A stretch of DNA of 51,613 nucleotides from Folioceros fuciformis. Taxonomy: Eukaryota > Anthocerotophyta > Anthocerotopsida > Anthocerotales. The notes under the pieces are model-generated. The model saw nothing but the letters and a program-made list of their open reading frames with translations, did not search any database and was not told where the DNA came from. Both the position numbers and the translations under genes were made by a program. Numbering within the stretch: the first letter of the stretch is position 1; each line of letters begins with the position of its first letter. The stretch lies in NCBI GenBank assembly GCA_049999805.1, contig JBNGIO010005956.1, positions 1-51,613 on the forward strand, written 5' to 3'. Shown piece by piece: positions 19,139 through 30,079 of the stretch.

Positions 19139-21491
19139 TTTGCAGAGACTCTGAAGGCAAGAGGGCGAGAAGCTGAGGATGCTTGTCGAGACCCTCATCG
19201 CAAATGGTCGAGACTGCCGGGTTCCAACCCCAAGTAACTTTGCAAGAAGGTTCTACCCCAGATCAAGAATGGCTGCCGCAATGGTAGGTACTTGATTCTC
19301 AGGCTTGCTGAGACTGTCACTCGGGCAGGTTCGGTTTTGAAATCTGCTGCGTCTGCTGCTGACACGAGAAGTTCGAGCTTGTCAGTTGGTGGAGGTGGTG
19401 TTGCAGAAACTGAAGGCGGGAGCACGGACACCTAATGATATCTCCATAGTTGAATCCAAGGAGAAAAGAAATTTGACGCTGACAGATCTCTACCCCAAGG
19501 AGGCGGGCAAGCCCCTGGAAGGTCGAACCCATCCTTGTTTGATGTTGATATTGTTCTTCTGCTTTTGTGCTGTGGTAAGTATTCATCACAGCGAGAGATT
19601 GGAGCCCATTTCTGACTGGAGGTGTGGTCGCAGAGACTGTGAAGGCGAGAGCACGAAACGCTGAGGATGCTTGCCGAGACCCTCTTCAGGCTCTACGCAG
19701 ACGGTCGAGGTTGACGGGTTCCAACCCCAAGTAAGTTTGCAAGAACCTGGAAGGTCTACCCCTTCCCGTTGTGATCGGTATGTGTGTACTCTTACGGTGC
19801 TTCTTCTTCCCACGGCAATGTTTTCACCTGCCAAGATCCTCATGAACTGATATCAATCAGGCTTCTATCCTCAGATGGAGGTGCGTTGGAAGGAGGGGAC
19901 GAAGAACATGAAGCAGAGGAGGAGGAGGAGCAAGAGATGGTGCTGAAGTTTGTCAATATGTTGCAGGTGCATGCTTCACTCTCCCCACTGTTTCATATCG
20001 GGCACTCTTTTGGTAGATCTGGATGCCTGATTTCGTATTCAGAGCATACCCTGATCGTTCTCAAAGATGGCAGCCGCAGATGGTGGTGAGCTTGGAAGGC
20101 TCCCAAACCGTCAATTGAAACTGTGTTGAGACACAACATGACGAGGATGTCTTTAATTGACACGATAAAACTCCAAGTCAGGTTCTGCTGTTGAACGCAT
20201 TGTTCTTTGTGACTTGCTGACATTGCAAACCCGACCTCCTTTTGGTGATCAGATTCGAAAGGAGGGAAATAAACTGTCCTTCCGGCGAAAGTCCCTCACT
20301 ATCAACTGCACAGCTGGTCAGCTATCTTGCATTTTCGTTCCCGTATCAGGCAGGTGTGTGCAGCTCAGTCGCTGATAGATTTCCTGTCGGTTTCAGGAGA
20401 CGTCTGCAAAGGAGAAATCGGAGACATTGTCCTTTTCCATCAAAACGTTTATTCAAATTGTGTGCATCCGGCCGTTTCTCACCTCGAAGCTGTTGTGCCT
20501 CTGTGATGGACGACTCCTGAATGTGTTTTTGTTACCGCTGTGCTGCAGAGACTACTTTGATTACCTGGCGAGGACATCAAGCATGGCGTCAATAGGAGTA
20601 TGAACAGTGGCAGGTATGGTGACTAACGAGGCATATGGACTAGACAAGCAACAACCTTCACAGTGCGTACGAACTTGTCCCAGCCGACCGTAGCGTTACC
20701 TTGCCAGTGGCCTATCGTCAACTCATTCAGTCTTGTGGGCTATTTTTTCGCAGATAGAGGTGCTGTGGACGTCAGGTCCACAACCACTGAGGGCCATGGA
20801 GCAATTACTTCGGCGGGTACCTGTTCTTCTGAAGACCTTGAAGATGAGCTTGAAGACCCCCACAACACCAATAATTAGAAGGACTGGAGAACGAGAGTAC
20901 AAGGGCAGGCTGCCCCAGCAACAGACGGCATTTCGTAACAATGGTCGATGGTGGCCCGCGCCAAATATCCTCGGTAACTCTTTCTTACCCTATGCACACA
21001 CAGCTGCGGGACATGTCGCCCAGGAGGCCAATGCCAGAGGCGTGGTCAGCGGAAGTAACAAGGGCTGGGTGAACAACATATCACAAAACGGTACTTCTGC
21101 AACCAAACAAGCCATCCAACAGCTACAGCAGATGCACTGGCCAGCCTGTCGTCGATCCTCGAGCTCATGAGGAATAGCTGTAGTCTTGAGGGCCTTGTAG
21201 ATCTCCATGTACAGCGACTGCCGACTTTGTCGCTTCGGTGGTGTACAGTGCTACAACATTTTGCATGTGCTGCATGCAGCAGTGAAGAGATTCTCTTCTC
21301 AAGAGGTTGAGGTTGGAGGTCGCAGTGAAGGAGGCGGTTGCAAGCTCAGCCGGCGGATGTTGTTAAGTTGTCACTGCGCTCGTTATGAAGATAAAAGACA
21401 CATAGTTGCTGCGGTATGGCAAATATGCTCAGGCGATGACGGAGGTGCCGAGCTGGCTTCCAAACATGATAATTTGATGGAGCTGGTGTAA
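19139..21491 (+). pseudogene. unit I: SAP-gene pseudogene
   Basis: Exon-by-exon relative of the gene at 39051. Recognisable exons: exon 4 (19407-19521), exon 5 (19634-19753, stop at 'CCAAGTAAG'), exon 6 (19875-19966), exon 7/SAP2 (from 20080, 'GGELGRLPNRQLKL' then TGA), exon 9 ('GDVCKGEIGDIVLFHQNVY'), exon 10 ('FDYLARTSSM' with a TGA in 'VRTVAG') and exon 11 (from 20754, 'IEVLWTSGPQPL'). The 19139-19280 part is out of order: an exon-5 copy joined to the tail of exon 3. Exon 4 has a 2-base deletion shared with unit II. Exon 11 is fused by deletion to the exon 12 region ('EYKGRLPQQQTAF', 'HVAQEANARG'). Not functional. Confidence 0.85.
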
Positions 21492-21689
21492 GTATGCAGA
21501 AAAGGGAACCTACTGTGGGCAGGAAGCAGGCTGGACTTCGTGTTTGATATGTAGATCCTGCTGACTGCTCGCCTAGCCTGTTTTGCGCGATTTCGAAATC
21601 TAAACCCAGGGCGCCGGTCTGCCTGGAGTGAATTTGTATGCTGTTGTTAAATGTTTGTGATGTGATCGTTTTGGTATTGACCAAAGCAG

Positions 21690-22020
21690 GTCTGCCAGGC
21701 AGTGACTAACCATGATTCTTTGTGGGGTGTCTTTGAAGATGGGCCCCAAGAGCAAAACCAGCAGGAGGCTTTGCGAGAGCAGGTGGAAGTCAGGACCAGA
21801 TTCCCAGATTTTTGTTCTTGTCTGCAGTCAAAAACACTTATGTGACCCAGAGGACCCAGAGGACCCAGAGGAGCCATTTGAGCTATGGACGTAGTCTCCG
21901 CTCGTGGTTCCAAACTATCCAGATGAGACAACTCCCAGGGAGATATATGGATCTCCTCAGTGCCTACGCCGCTGCGCCAAGATGTAGGACCACCCATTGA
22001 TGGAGAGCTATCTCACTGCA
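21690..22020 (+). pseudogene. unit I: downstream exon-like block
   Basis: After a CAG acceptor-like site the plus strand reads 'AVTNHDSLWGVFEDG' and 'QEALREQVEVRTRFPDFC', and in another frame 'PLVVPNYPDETTP' and 'GSPQCLR'. The same block is at 33270-33620 in unit II, and no counterpart is seen in unit III. TGA and TAG stops break it. The protein family is unknown. Confidence 0.45.
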
Positions 22021-22526
22021 GATCTTAGTCGTCGTGTGAGTAGCAACGGGATTAGTAATCAACGATGAAAACTGCACATCTGCAGTAACCCGTATCAATC
22101 GGTTGGGCCAGGCTCCTGGTCCGCTCTCTTTGGTGGTGCAATTCATGATGAACACAGGTCAGGGGACCTTCTTTGTCTCAAGATTGAACAAGATCGTTTC
22201 TGTAACCGTGCAACATACATATGAATGGGTCCGGGCACGATGAGCTCTAAGCATTCAGATCCTAGGGATACGCACACACAAACACGAACTTCTTGCGGAC
22301 CTCAAAAACTCACACCTTAATTGCATGGATTTCGTCATGTCCACCTGGCCATAGTTTTGCACCCATGCTTAGCGTGGTCATGTCCTGCAGCACACAAGCT
22401 ACCTACTTCCGTGTCTTCTGGGTTAAGGGCACTTGCCGTGGTCTTTGCTGGCTGCTGGCGGTGACTGCAAATCGATTGGGATGGCAGCTAGACGGAGTCC
22501 GACACGTCCTGTCCATGGATGACATA

Positions 22527-22740
22527 TATCTATTTTGCGTAATCCGATTTCAGGAGTACTGAAGCTGAGACTCAAGGGAAGTCATTTCTAAGCCATGTAT
22601 CCATGTTTCGTAATCCGATTTCAGGAGTCCTGGAGCTGGGACTCAAGGGAAGTAATTTCTAAGCCATATATCTATGTTGCGTAATCCGATTCCAGGAGTT
22701 CTGAAGCTGGGACTCAAGGGAAGTCATTGCTAAGCCATCC
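22527..22740. repeat. three tandem 71-bp units
   Basis: The block 'gtaatccgatttcaggagt' plus 'gggactcaagggaagtcat' repeats with exact 71-base spacing (CG of 'cgtaatccg' at 22538, 22609 and 22680). Divergence between units is a few percent. Further short direct repeats ('caataccctatgttttgaag') follow at 22830-22900. Confidence 0.85.
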
Positions 22741-22959
22741 TGGCGCAAAAGTTTGGGACGACTGACCAGGCTAGGAACTAGTCGTACGAATTTGTAGGTG
22801 AGGCGTGTAGCATTGTCGTGTTGGGTTGCTAGGAATAATTCACGCAATACCCTATGTTTTGAAGCTTATAATTCGCACAATACCCTATGTTTTGAAGCTT
22901 TTGCGCTGACCTGGTAGCGATTCTTGTGTCCAACACCCTCGGCATCTCCATAAGCGAGG

Positions 22960-24830
22960 ACTCATCGAGAAAGAAAGTCTCGACTGGCTACACGCCAAGC
23001 TTTCATAAAGTGTTTCCATCTGATCCCATGGTTTCCAAGAGGAGTGGTAGAAAGCGGGTCATCACTCTACCAGAGATAGCAGCTTTGCCACTAGTCGTCA
23101 AATTGGTGAGGTAAGTGTTTACAGTGATGAAGTCCGATTGTTGAGGATTTATAGGCTTGTGTTTGCCGCATCCCAATGACAGGAATGCGATTCATGGCAA
23201 GCCGGCGGATATGTGTAAATTGGTGGCAGCCAGGATGAGGTGGATAAGGGCCAGTGTAAGCAACAGATCAGCCCAAGGGATTTAAGCGAGGACCTTGTAG
23301 TCGAGCATCGGGAAGGTGCATTTCTCGATCATTCAACAGATTGTAAGGCGCTGTAAGTCAGAGCGAAATCTACCCTTCCTTTGATTGCGATCGTCTGCAT
23401 CGTTTGCTTTCGTTTGCCCAGGGAGGATTTGCATGCTTGTGTTTGCCACATCCCAATAGCAGGAATGCGATTCATGACAAGCTGGTGGACATGTGTAAAT
23501 TGGTGGCAGTGAGGATGGGGCGGATAAGGGCCAGCGTAAGCAACAGGTCAACCCAAGGGATTTGAGCGAGGACTTTGTAGTCGAGCATCTGCAAGGTGCA
23601 TTTCTCGATCGTTCAACAGATCGTAAGCGTTATAAGTCAGTGCGAACCTACCCTTCCTTTGATTGCGATCGTCTGCATCGTTTTCTTTGGTTTGCAGATG
23701 GCAGGCCAATTGGACAACTGTCCACATTCCAGCTCAGCGTCTTCCTCCGTAACAAGGGATTACGTTCAAGTGGCAACAAATCAACGCTAATAACCAGAAT
23801 AAGCGAGTATCTCGAGCTTCGGGTTGGCCAGCAGAGAAAAAATGGTATGCAGCTGGTGCTCATGATTGATCTGGCCTGTAGATATCGTCACCTTAATTTG
23901 GTTGCGTCTTTCTTTGATCAGTTGCAATCTGGTGCCAAGTCGAGCTGGGTTGGAACTTGTTCTATCATGATCATGATTGGAGTTGTACTTGCAGGGACTG
24001 TGAATGTGGAAAACACACGCGAGCCGAGTCCGCCTAAGGTTAATTGCCAACGACGGCGTACGAAGCGACAGTTCAGGCGCCTGACAGATATCTACGCCGG
24101 TACCTTAAACATGCGCAAGCCCGGGCAAGGTATACTCCATCCCTTGTGATTGTGGTCATGTTGTTGCGAACGTTGGTCATATTGATGCTGGATGCGAACG
24201 TTCTTGTTTCTGCTGTAACAGTGTGTGTTCAGCGCAGCCACAACGAGAGGTTGACTGGAGCTTATCAAGTGTTCAGAGGTGCTTGCAGGACCTGAGGAGA
24301 CGCGTGCAGTTCCGGGAGCACGGAATGCTCAGGATACAAGTCACGGAGATCAGCCAGGCCATCGAAGTAAACGTTGGAAGCTGAAGGTTGATTTGAACAC
24401 CAAGGAGCTTGGCAACATTCTGGAAGGTCTACCCCTCCGTCTTGCTGTTGTCATCCACGCTGTGTTACGACAACGGCAGCTTCCTCTTGCTGTGGTACAC
24501 GTGCTCACCTCCCATCGTCGTCCAGTTCAAGAGCTGATGGCTTTTCCTGCTCCCAGATGGAGGTGCACGTACGTGATCGATGGACCACGAAGCAGCTTCG
24601 AGGAGGCAGTGGGTAGGGAATTGTTGGGAAAATACGGAGGGGAGAAACTGGACTGATGCTGCTGAAGTTCACGAGTATGTGCATGCTTCATCCTCACTCT
24701 GTTTCATTGACTGTTTCTTGGTGGAACAGAATGCTCATCACACTGGTTTCAAAGCTACCAGCCGGCTAGAACTGAGGTTGTTGAATTGCCAAAGCTGCAG
24801 AATATGATGGAAAGTCACCACCATAAGAAG
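22960..24830 (+). pseudogene. unit I: second, divergent SAP-gene copy (Ib)
   Basis: Exon 2 end (to 23592, 'LSEDFVVEHLQG') and SAP exon (about 23697-23844, 'GQLSTFQLSVFLRNKGL' then 'SGNKSTLITRISEYL') are open and splice in frame with each other. Exon 4-like 'GTVNVENTREPSPPK' to 'DIYAGTLNMRKPGQG' and exon 5-like 'HRSKRWKLKVDLNTKELGNI' are also open with GT-AG borders. Exon 6 (starting at about 24557, 'DGGA') meets a TGA within a few codons, and the SAP2, GDVCKGD and later exons are absent. It is a truncated gene or a gene whose 3' half was lost. It is more diverged from the gene at 39051 than unit II is. The partner fragment IIb is at 33840-34590. Confidence 0.65.
23156..23699. repeat. 280-bp tandem duplication around SAP exon 2
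   Basis: 23156-23435 and 23436-23699 are near-identical (for example 'cccaat(g/a)(a/g)caggaatgcgattcat', 'gggccag(t/c)gtaagcaacag', 'ccttcctttgattgcgatcg'). The duplicated block includes the end of exon 2 and the pyrimidine tract before the SAP exon. In the first copy the acceptor reads 'gcccag' and is followed by 'ggaggatttgc' instead of the SAP exon. Confidence 0.85.
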
Positions 24831-24839
24831 TCATGTATA

Positions 24840-25250
24840 ATGGAAATCCGCCCTTCGTGGTACTCTCACGTCATATTCTGTTAAGTTTTATGGCTTCGCG
24901 TAAAAAGCTGAGGCGCTTCGATTGTTGATTCGGCGTATCACGCCTGCCGCAAAGTTGATGTCGATTATCGTAGCAGCGATGGCCGGGAGCGGCTATGCGG
25001 AAGACGGTTCCCTGTACCCGTCCAGGGAAGAGCTACTTGCCGGCTTCTGGCTGAACATGGGGAAAGGAAGAAATGTTGCGGTTTGGTCACTTACAAATGC
25101 CGGTCATGGGTCGAAAGATGGTAGATGCACAGAAGAAGTAAAAGAATTCTATCACAGCTCACTAAGGACGGATTTCCATTAAAGGACTCGGGATAGATTG
25201 GACCTGGTGCATCCTGCTGGCTGTTCGACTGCTTTCCATTTCATGGTCCC
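24840..25250. other. unit I spacer, counterpart of 11100-11300 and 35440-35560
   Basis: Contains 'gtcgattatcgtagcagcgatg' and 'ccagggaagagctacttgcc', matching unit II at 35470-35550. The plus strand reads 'MSIIVAAMAGSGYAEDGS' then 'SREELLAGFWL', similar to 'FREELLARLWL' in unit II. Possibly a conserved exon of an unrecognised gene. Confidence 0.35.
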
Positions 25251-26480
25251 GGCGCCATGGATGCTGCTGTCAGGAGTTTCGTGTTCTGTTCTGCAAGCTG
25301 CCGCGTTACCGCGAAAAGACTGAGTCGTCTGAGAGGTCCTTTGAGTCCTCTGCTCCAAGTTCCTACACAGCGAATCAAGACATATGCGCAGATATATGAG
25401 AAACGGAACAAGCAGAAAACAGTATGCAGATATCGACCCACCGTCAGCAGCGTTGTCGTGGCGTGCCACAGGGGCGCGACAAGTACTCTCTCTGCTCGAA
25501 TCCAACTAAAACAGAATGACCACTTGCACGTATGTGACGTGGCCCTGAAAGTCACCTGAATGAGCGAGATACAGTGGACATATATCTATATACATGCATG
25601 TGGCATGCCTAGTAGTAGTCGGACGAGCATGAGCCCCGCCCAACTTGCAAGTGTACCAAGTCTACATGAATTCACCAAGCTCTCCAAAGAAACTGCTCTG
25701 ATTGCCAACCTCCATCCTCCTGCCATCGGCCTTCTCGAGAATCTCCCTGAGAGCCCACAGCGTGGACACAATCCAGACCGGTCTGAGCGAGTTCGGAACT
25801 CAACCAAATGCGCTTCCGCCACGAGTTTCCTGGACAGCATTATTCCAACTAATCAAGAGCTATACAGCAAGATACGCACGTGGGTGTGGACGCCATACCT
25901 ACCGAGCACATCCCCGAATCACAATTGCACACAAACAGGAACATGCCAGTCCGGTTAACCTGCACCCTGCCGAAAATTATGGGATAGTCGCTGCCTTTGG
26001 AATGGCGCACACCATCTCCTTAAACAAGCCTTCCTGGGAAGCCAGAATGGGCACGTTTACCATGAATGCCACATCAAGACTACCACCACGGTCTTCCCAC
26101 TCCCGGGTTATCATATGTTCCAAGCTTTCAGTAACACTGTCCGAGGCGTCTGCGGCTGGCTTGGGCTTCACAGCCACAGCCCTGCCCCGATTTCCACCAC
26201 TACCGCCACCCAATTGCAAAGGCACAGGCTTCTCACTGCCATGTTGGGGACCCATCTGGTGGTGGGGTCCGCACGTCTGTTACTCTATCTATGTCCCTGC
26301 ACATCACACATAGGTACAAGCTTGCATCCTCTGGAACCTTGTAACACACCTTGGCTTCCTGGTTGAATTTGGTGCCAAATTCCAGACTGAACGAGACAGG
26401 CAGGTACGAAAGTCTATGTGGAGTGACTCAGAGCATGAAATTGGCTTGATTTCGGGTTGATGCATCCCTGCTGGCTGCTC
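25250..26480 (-). pseudogene. unit I: SAND/ULTRAPETALA-like pseudogene
   Basis: The main upstream exon (26296-25899) keeps both splice sites and much of the sequence ('KAVAVKPKP'-like 'RAVAVKPKP', 'ITREWEDRG', 'LFKEMVCA'), but it shifts frame before 'TGMFLFVCNCDSGMCS'. The SAND-like exon has lost its first part ('LSPSAFEAH') and has a one-base insertion before the Trp-Arg-Lys block. The acceptor of the small third exon is lost. All defects are private to this copy. It once encoded the same protein as the genes in units II and III. Confidence 0.7.
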
Positions 26481-27354
26481 AACTGCTATTCCCTTTTCAT
26501 GGTGCAGCCTGCGAGCCACTGGATGTTCAATAATGACCTTCAACCCTAAATATTTGGATTTATATTTATTATGAGACTTTTATTTTATTTTTTATTTACT
26601 AACATATCGTAAATATTGTAACTATGACTGCGAAATAAAAGAAACTATTTTAAACGAAAATCTATATATATTATTTATAAATATGGTAGTTTAACTTTTT
26701 ATATTATTGGATCATTCATTTTTATTTCATATTTTTTCTTATGTTGCATATGCATTGCAACTTGGTTTCCAAAATGCAGAAGCTTATTTTTCTTAAAACA
26801 TATACCATCATGTGTTAATATTTATAAATAAATAAAATATTTACTGATATAGCATATTTCTTATAAATTATGAAAAATATGGCATTGCTCTAAAATTTTG
26901 ATAGAGATCATTTCCCTATTCATTTTGATTTATGAGATTATATATTAGTGAAAAAATTGAATGTGATATGTTTGTTGCATATAGCATTGTAAGAGTATGA
27001 AAGGGACTAAAGTCATTTGTGAGGTTATGTATAGTAAAACTTACGGATTTGGCTTGTTTGTTGCAAACACTATTGTAAAATTGCAGAAGGGCTTTTTCAT
27101 GTCATTTAGGAGGTTACATATAAGTAAAATTGTCAGTGTGGCAAGTTTATTGCGAACACCAGTGTGGCAAGTTTATTGCGAACACCAGTGTAGCAAGTTT
27201 ATTGCGAAACACCATTGTAAAAATATAAAAGACCCTTTCTTCATTTATAAGGTTATATATTAGTAAAATTTGCTAATTTGACATGTCCTTGGCAAATACC
27301 GTTGTAAAATGAAGACCTTTTTCTCATTTGTGCTATTTATGAGGTGTGCGAAGA
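26481..27354. repeat. AT-rich spacer with 26-bp tandem repeats
   Basis: Strongly AT-rich, with a recurring phrase 'aggttatatattagtaaaat' and 'cattgtaaaa' at about 100-base spacing from 26930 to 27320. Inside it, three 26-base units ('cagtgtggcaagtttattgc' plus 'gaacac') start at 27134, 27160 and 27186. No gene. Confidence 0.75.
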
Positions 27355-27565
27355 AAAAGTTTGGTAATCGGTCTAAATTAGTCTAGGAAAGTTTAACTTG
27401 GTTCTTTTGGCTTAGGACAGTTCAAAGGGAGGCATGTAAAAGATAGGTTTTTAGGTAAGTGCTAAGCGGTTGGTGAAGGTTCCATTAGATTTGTTTAGTT
27501 CTATCTTGGTAGGTTAGGTATGTGATAATAGGACGAGGTATTACGCATCATGATAAGAAGATATG
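27355..27565 (+). mobile_element. family T leader fragment T5
   Basis: 'aaaaagtttggtaatcggtct' and the following 'aggacagttcaaagggaggcatgt' match the start of T4 (about 15335) and the reverse of T6 (about 48015). It stops after 'gataagaagatatgtacg'. Confidence 0.6.
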
Positions 27566-28600
27566 TACGTGCCCTCCAGTGGACCATGTTGGGCTAGAGA
27601 GCAATCTCGACCTCCACCATGGGTTTGGATGTGGGGTTCTTGCAAGAATCAACTGCTGTTAGCACAACCACCACTTTCACCATCTGCCGCTGCTCCAGGG
27701 TTTGCTTGCGCACCTCCACTACCGCCTAAACCCACTCCTCATAGCACCACGTTTCCTCAAGCCTGTCACGAGATGTCTGCTGTTGCCGAGCCCGCTGCCT
27801 CCTTCCTAATCACCTAGTTCAACTTGGATGCTTGTGTGTCCGTTTGCCCACAGTCCGATCCCGGACACCGCTTCAGTTGTGGTTGCGCTCCACTTCGAAA
27901 ATGCCCCCAGACACTTGGACTTCCCCTTAGGGTTTCCATCTTCCGAAAGCCGTTCCTGTTTCCATGACCTTTATTGGCTTCCACTACCGGTTGCTCCTTT
28001 TGCGACTGCCTTCCCCATTCCACAACCGACGTCAGGCTTTAACTACCTCCCTTCTCAGACTAAGCCCACACACAGACTGGGACACTCTACTCCTAGCTCC
28101 TAACACAAAATGACCCTACTATCTCTAGAATCCCCCCCTTATACATGCTTTTGCAAATTGTTCAAAGACCAAAGGCCAAGGAACAATCAACCCCTCTAGT
28201 TAGAGGACCAGTTATTGGTCAAACCAAACCCAAAACTAAAAACTCATAGGCCAAGAAACTTTTGAATATAAATACCTCGACCTACTCACAACTTGACTCT
28301 ATTTCACACCCAACTTAGCAAAAAAACAAAAAATCACTCTAGCATGCACCTTAGCAGGGAGTTCCTAGTTATCTGATCATTCACTATAGGCTCTCTAACA
28401 CGTGGTTTCATAAATGGGATGTCCTACATAGGGGTCTTCCCCTATAAGTACCTTCCTTACATATGTATCTTTTAGGCTAAATAATATAAGTATTTGCCTA
28501 TAAGTAGATGTTCTACACACCTAAATAGGTACCCTACTTACTAAGCATTTACCCTACATAGGTACTCTTCATATTATTTTGGGAATAATATTCAAAGGTG
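27566..28600. other. gene-free DNA
   Basis: Pro/Ser-rich open stretches at 27563-27817 and 27828-28103 follow from C-rich composition. The later part (28100-28560) is AT-rich and contains weak family T words ('taggtaccctac'). Nothing convincing. Confidence 0.45.
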
Positions 28601-29300
28601 TTAGTCTCCGTTTTAGCTCTTAATTCTTTTCAAATTGTTCCTCCTTGTTTTGGTGGATGCATTTAGGGTCTTATTTCCATCCTCTTTACCTTTGGAGGTT
28701 CGTGAAGTATTACCTCTTTTCACCTTCTTTTCTAGACAAGGGTTAAGGAGTCTTTGGGCCTCTCTCTTGGAAAAGAAATATGGCTAAGCACTAAGAGCCC
28801 TTCTTTCAAACTTATCCATCTGCATGTCTTCTCAAGGGTCATATTCGCTCTAGATGTTTTTCAGGTAAAGGAGCGAGCTCTTAGCATTTGGCTCAACCTT
28901 GCATCTAGGCATTTCAAATCACACTTGCAACTTTTGCCACTACATAGAGATTTTACTTGGGTTTGGCTTACCCCTTGTCTTTTTCTCTCTTTGCATGCAG
29001 TTGTAGGATTGCCATTTTTGACATAGGTTCACATTAGCACATTGTCCCATTGGAGGCACCGTATTACCTCCATGATACACTTCGGGATGTCATGTTGTCA
29101 ATGGCTAGGGAATTTGGGTTTCTTTTGAATAGCGAGCATCCATATACTTCACACAACAAGGTTTAACTTAGAGTGGACCTTTTTTTTTCCACTAGGGGGA
29201 ACATGTTTGTGTCGCTGATGTGGCTACTATGAATTCTACTATGAATTTGATTTGCGAACACATTGTCATCAACTCCCCTAATTGGGTGACGAAGGGTTGT
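28600..29300 (+). pseudogene. repeat-borne unknown protein, copy 1 (decayed)
   Basis: The plus strand reads 'FPSSLPLEVREVLPLFTFFS', 'ASLLEKKYG' and 'AFGSTLHLGISNH' with several stops. The same blocks occur at 49305-48830 on the minus strand ('SLPLEAQEVVPSLTSF', 'ASLLEKKYAQALNALL', 'LWLNLALRCF'). Two dispersed, diverged copies imply a transposable element gene. Family not recognised. Confidence 0.5.
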
Positions 29301-29900
29301 GCAAGTGCTAAAGGCCATAAGTATTCTCTATGTAGCACACTCATATTTTCATCCCCATTGCTTTTAAGACTCGTGGGATTATGGGCAAGGATTTTTCAAG
29401 GTTAATCAAGTAGTGGGCAAAGGTATATCATAGTAATAAAAATGGGGTTCTTCCTCTTTCTTCATGGTGGCTTCTTTCGATAACGCATATCCATTCTTTT
29501 ACAAAGAGCATTGGGTAAAATAATTTTTAGAATAACAACAAGTGCAAGTCCAAGAACTTCTTAGGTACCGATGGTAGGTAGGCCTTTTACTATTTTATAT
29601 CATGATATTTTGGGAATGATAAGTAATTTTGAAAATGATGTATGAAGAGGCCAGTCTCTTTTAGACCCTGCTCTGTCTTACCTTCGGAGTAGCTAGAACT
29701 TTCTACAATAATTTTTTACCTTTTAAAATATACATCATATTTTTTCTTTCCCACTAGGTGTTGATAGATATGCCCTCTACAAGCCTCCCTAACCTGAGCG
29801 AGAGGCCTTTTATTCTCCGAGGCGTCAGTTGCAGGCTGGTTTTGTCCCCGTTTGCTCTACGGGCTTGAGTAGTGGTGCCTCTTTCTTTGTTTGCTCGAGG
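29301..29900. other. gene-free DNA upstream of unit II
   Basis: AT-rich up to about 29760, then GC-richer DNA that begins the unit II homology block. No gene, promoter motif or repeat that I can support. Confidence 0.45.
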
Positions 29901-30079
29901 TGGGCTCCAGAGGCTTGAAGCGTTCCTGTCAGATAAGCATTGCGGCCAAGCACAATTGGGCCCGCTCCTTATAAGACTTTCGTGTTTCTAAGCTCATTCG
30001 GATTCGGATTCCTCTCTGTTCTTGCCCGGGAAGGGGAGCAAGTCCTTAACTACTGCCTCGATTCAGCATTCTGGTGTTG

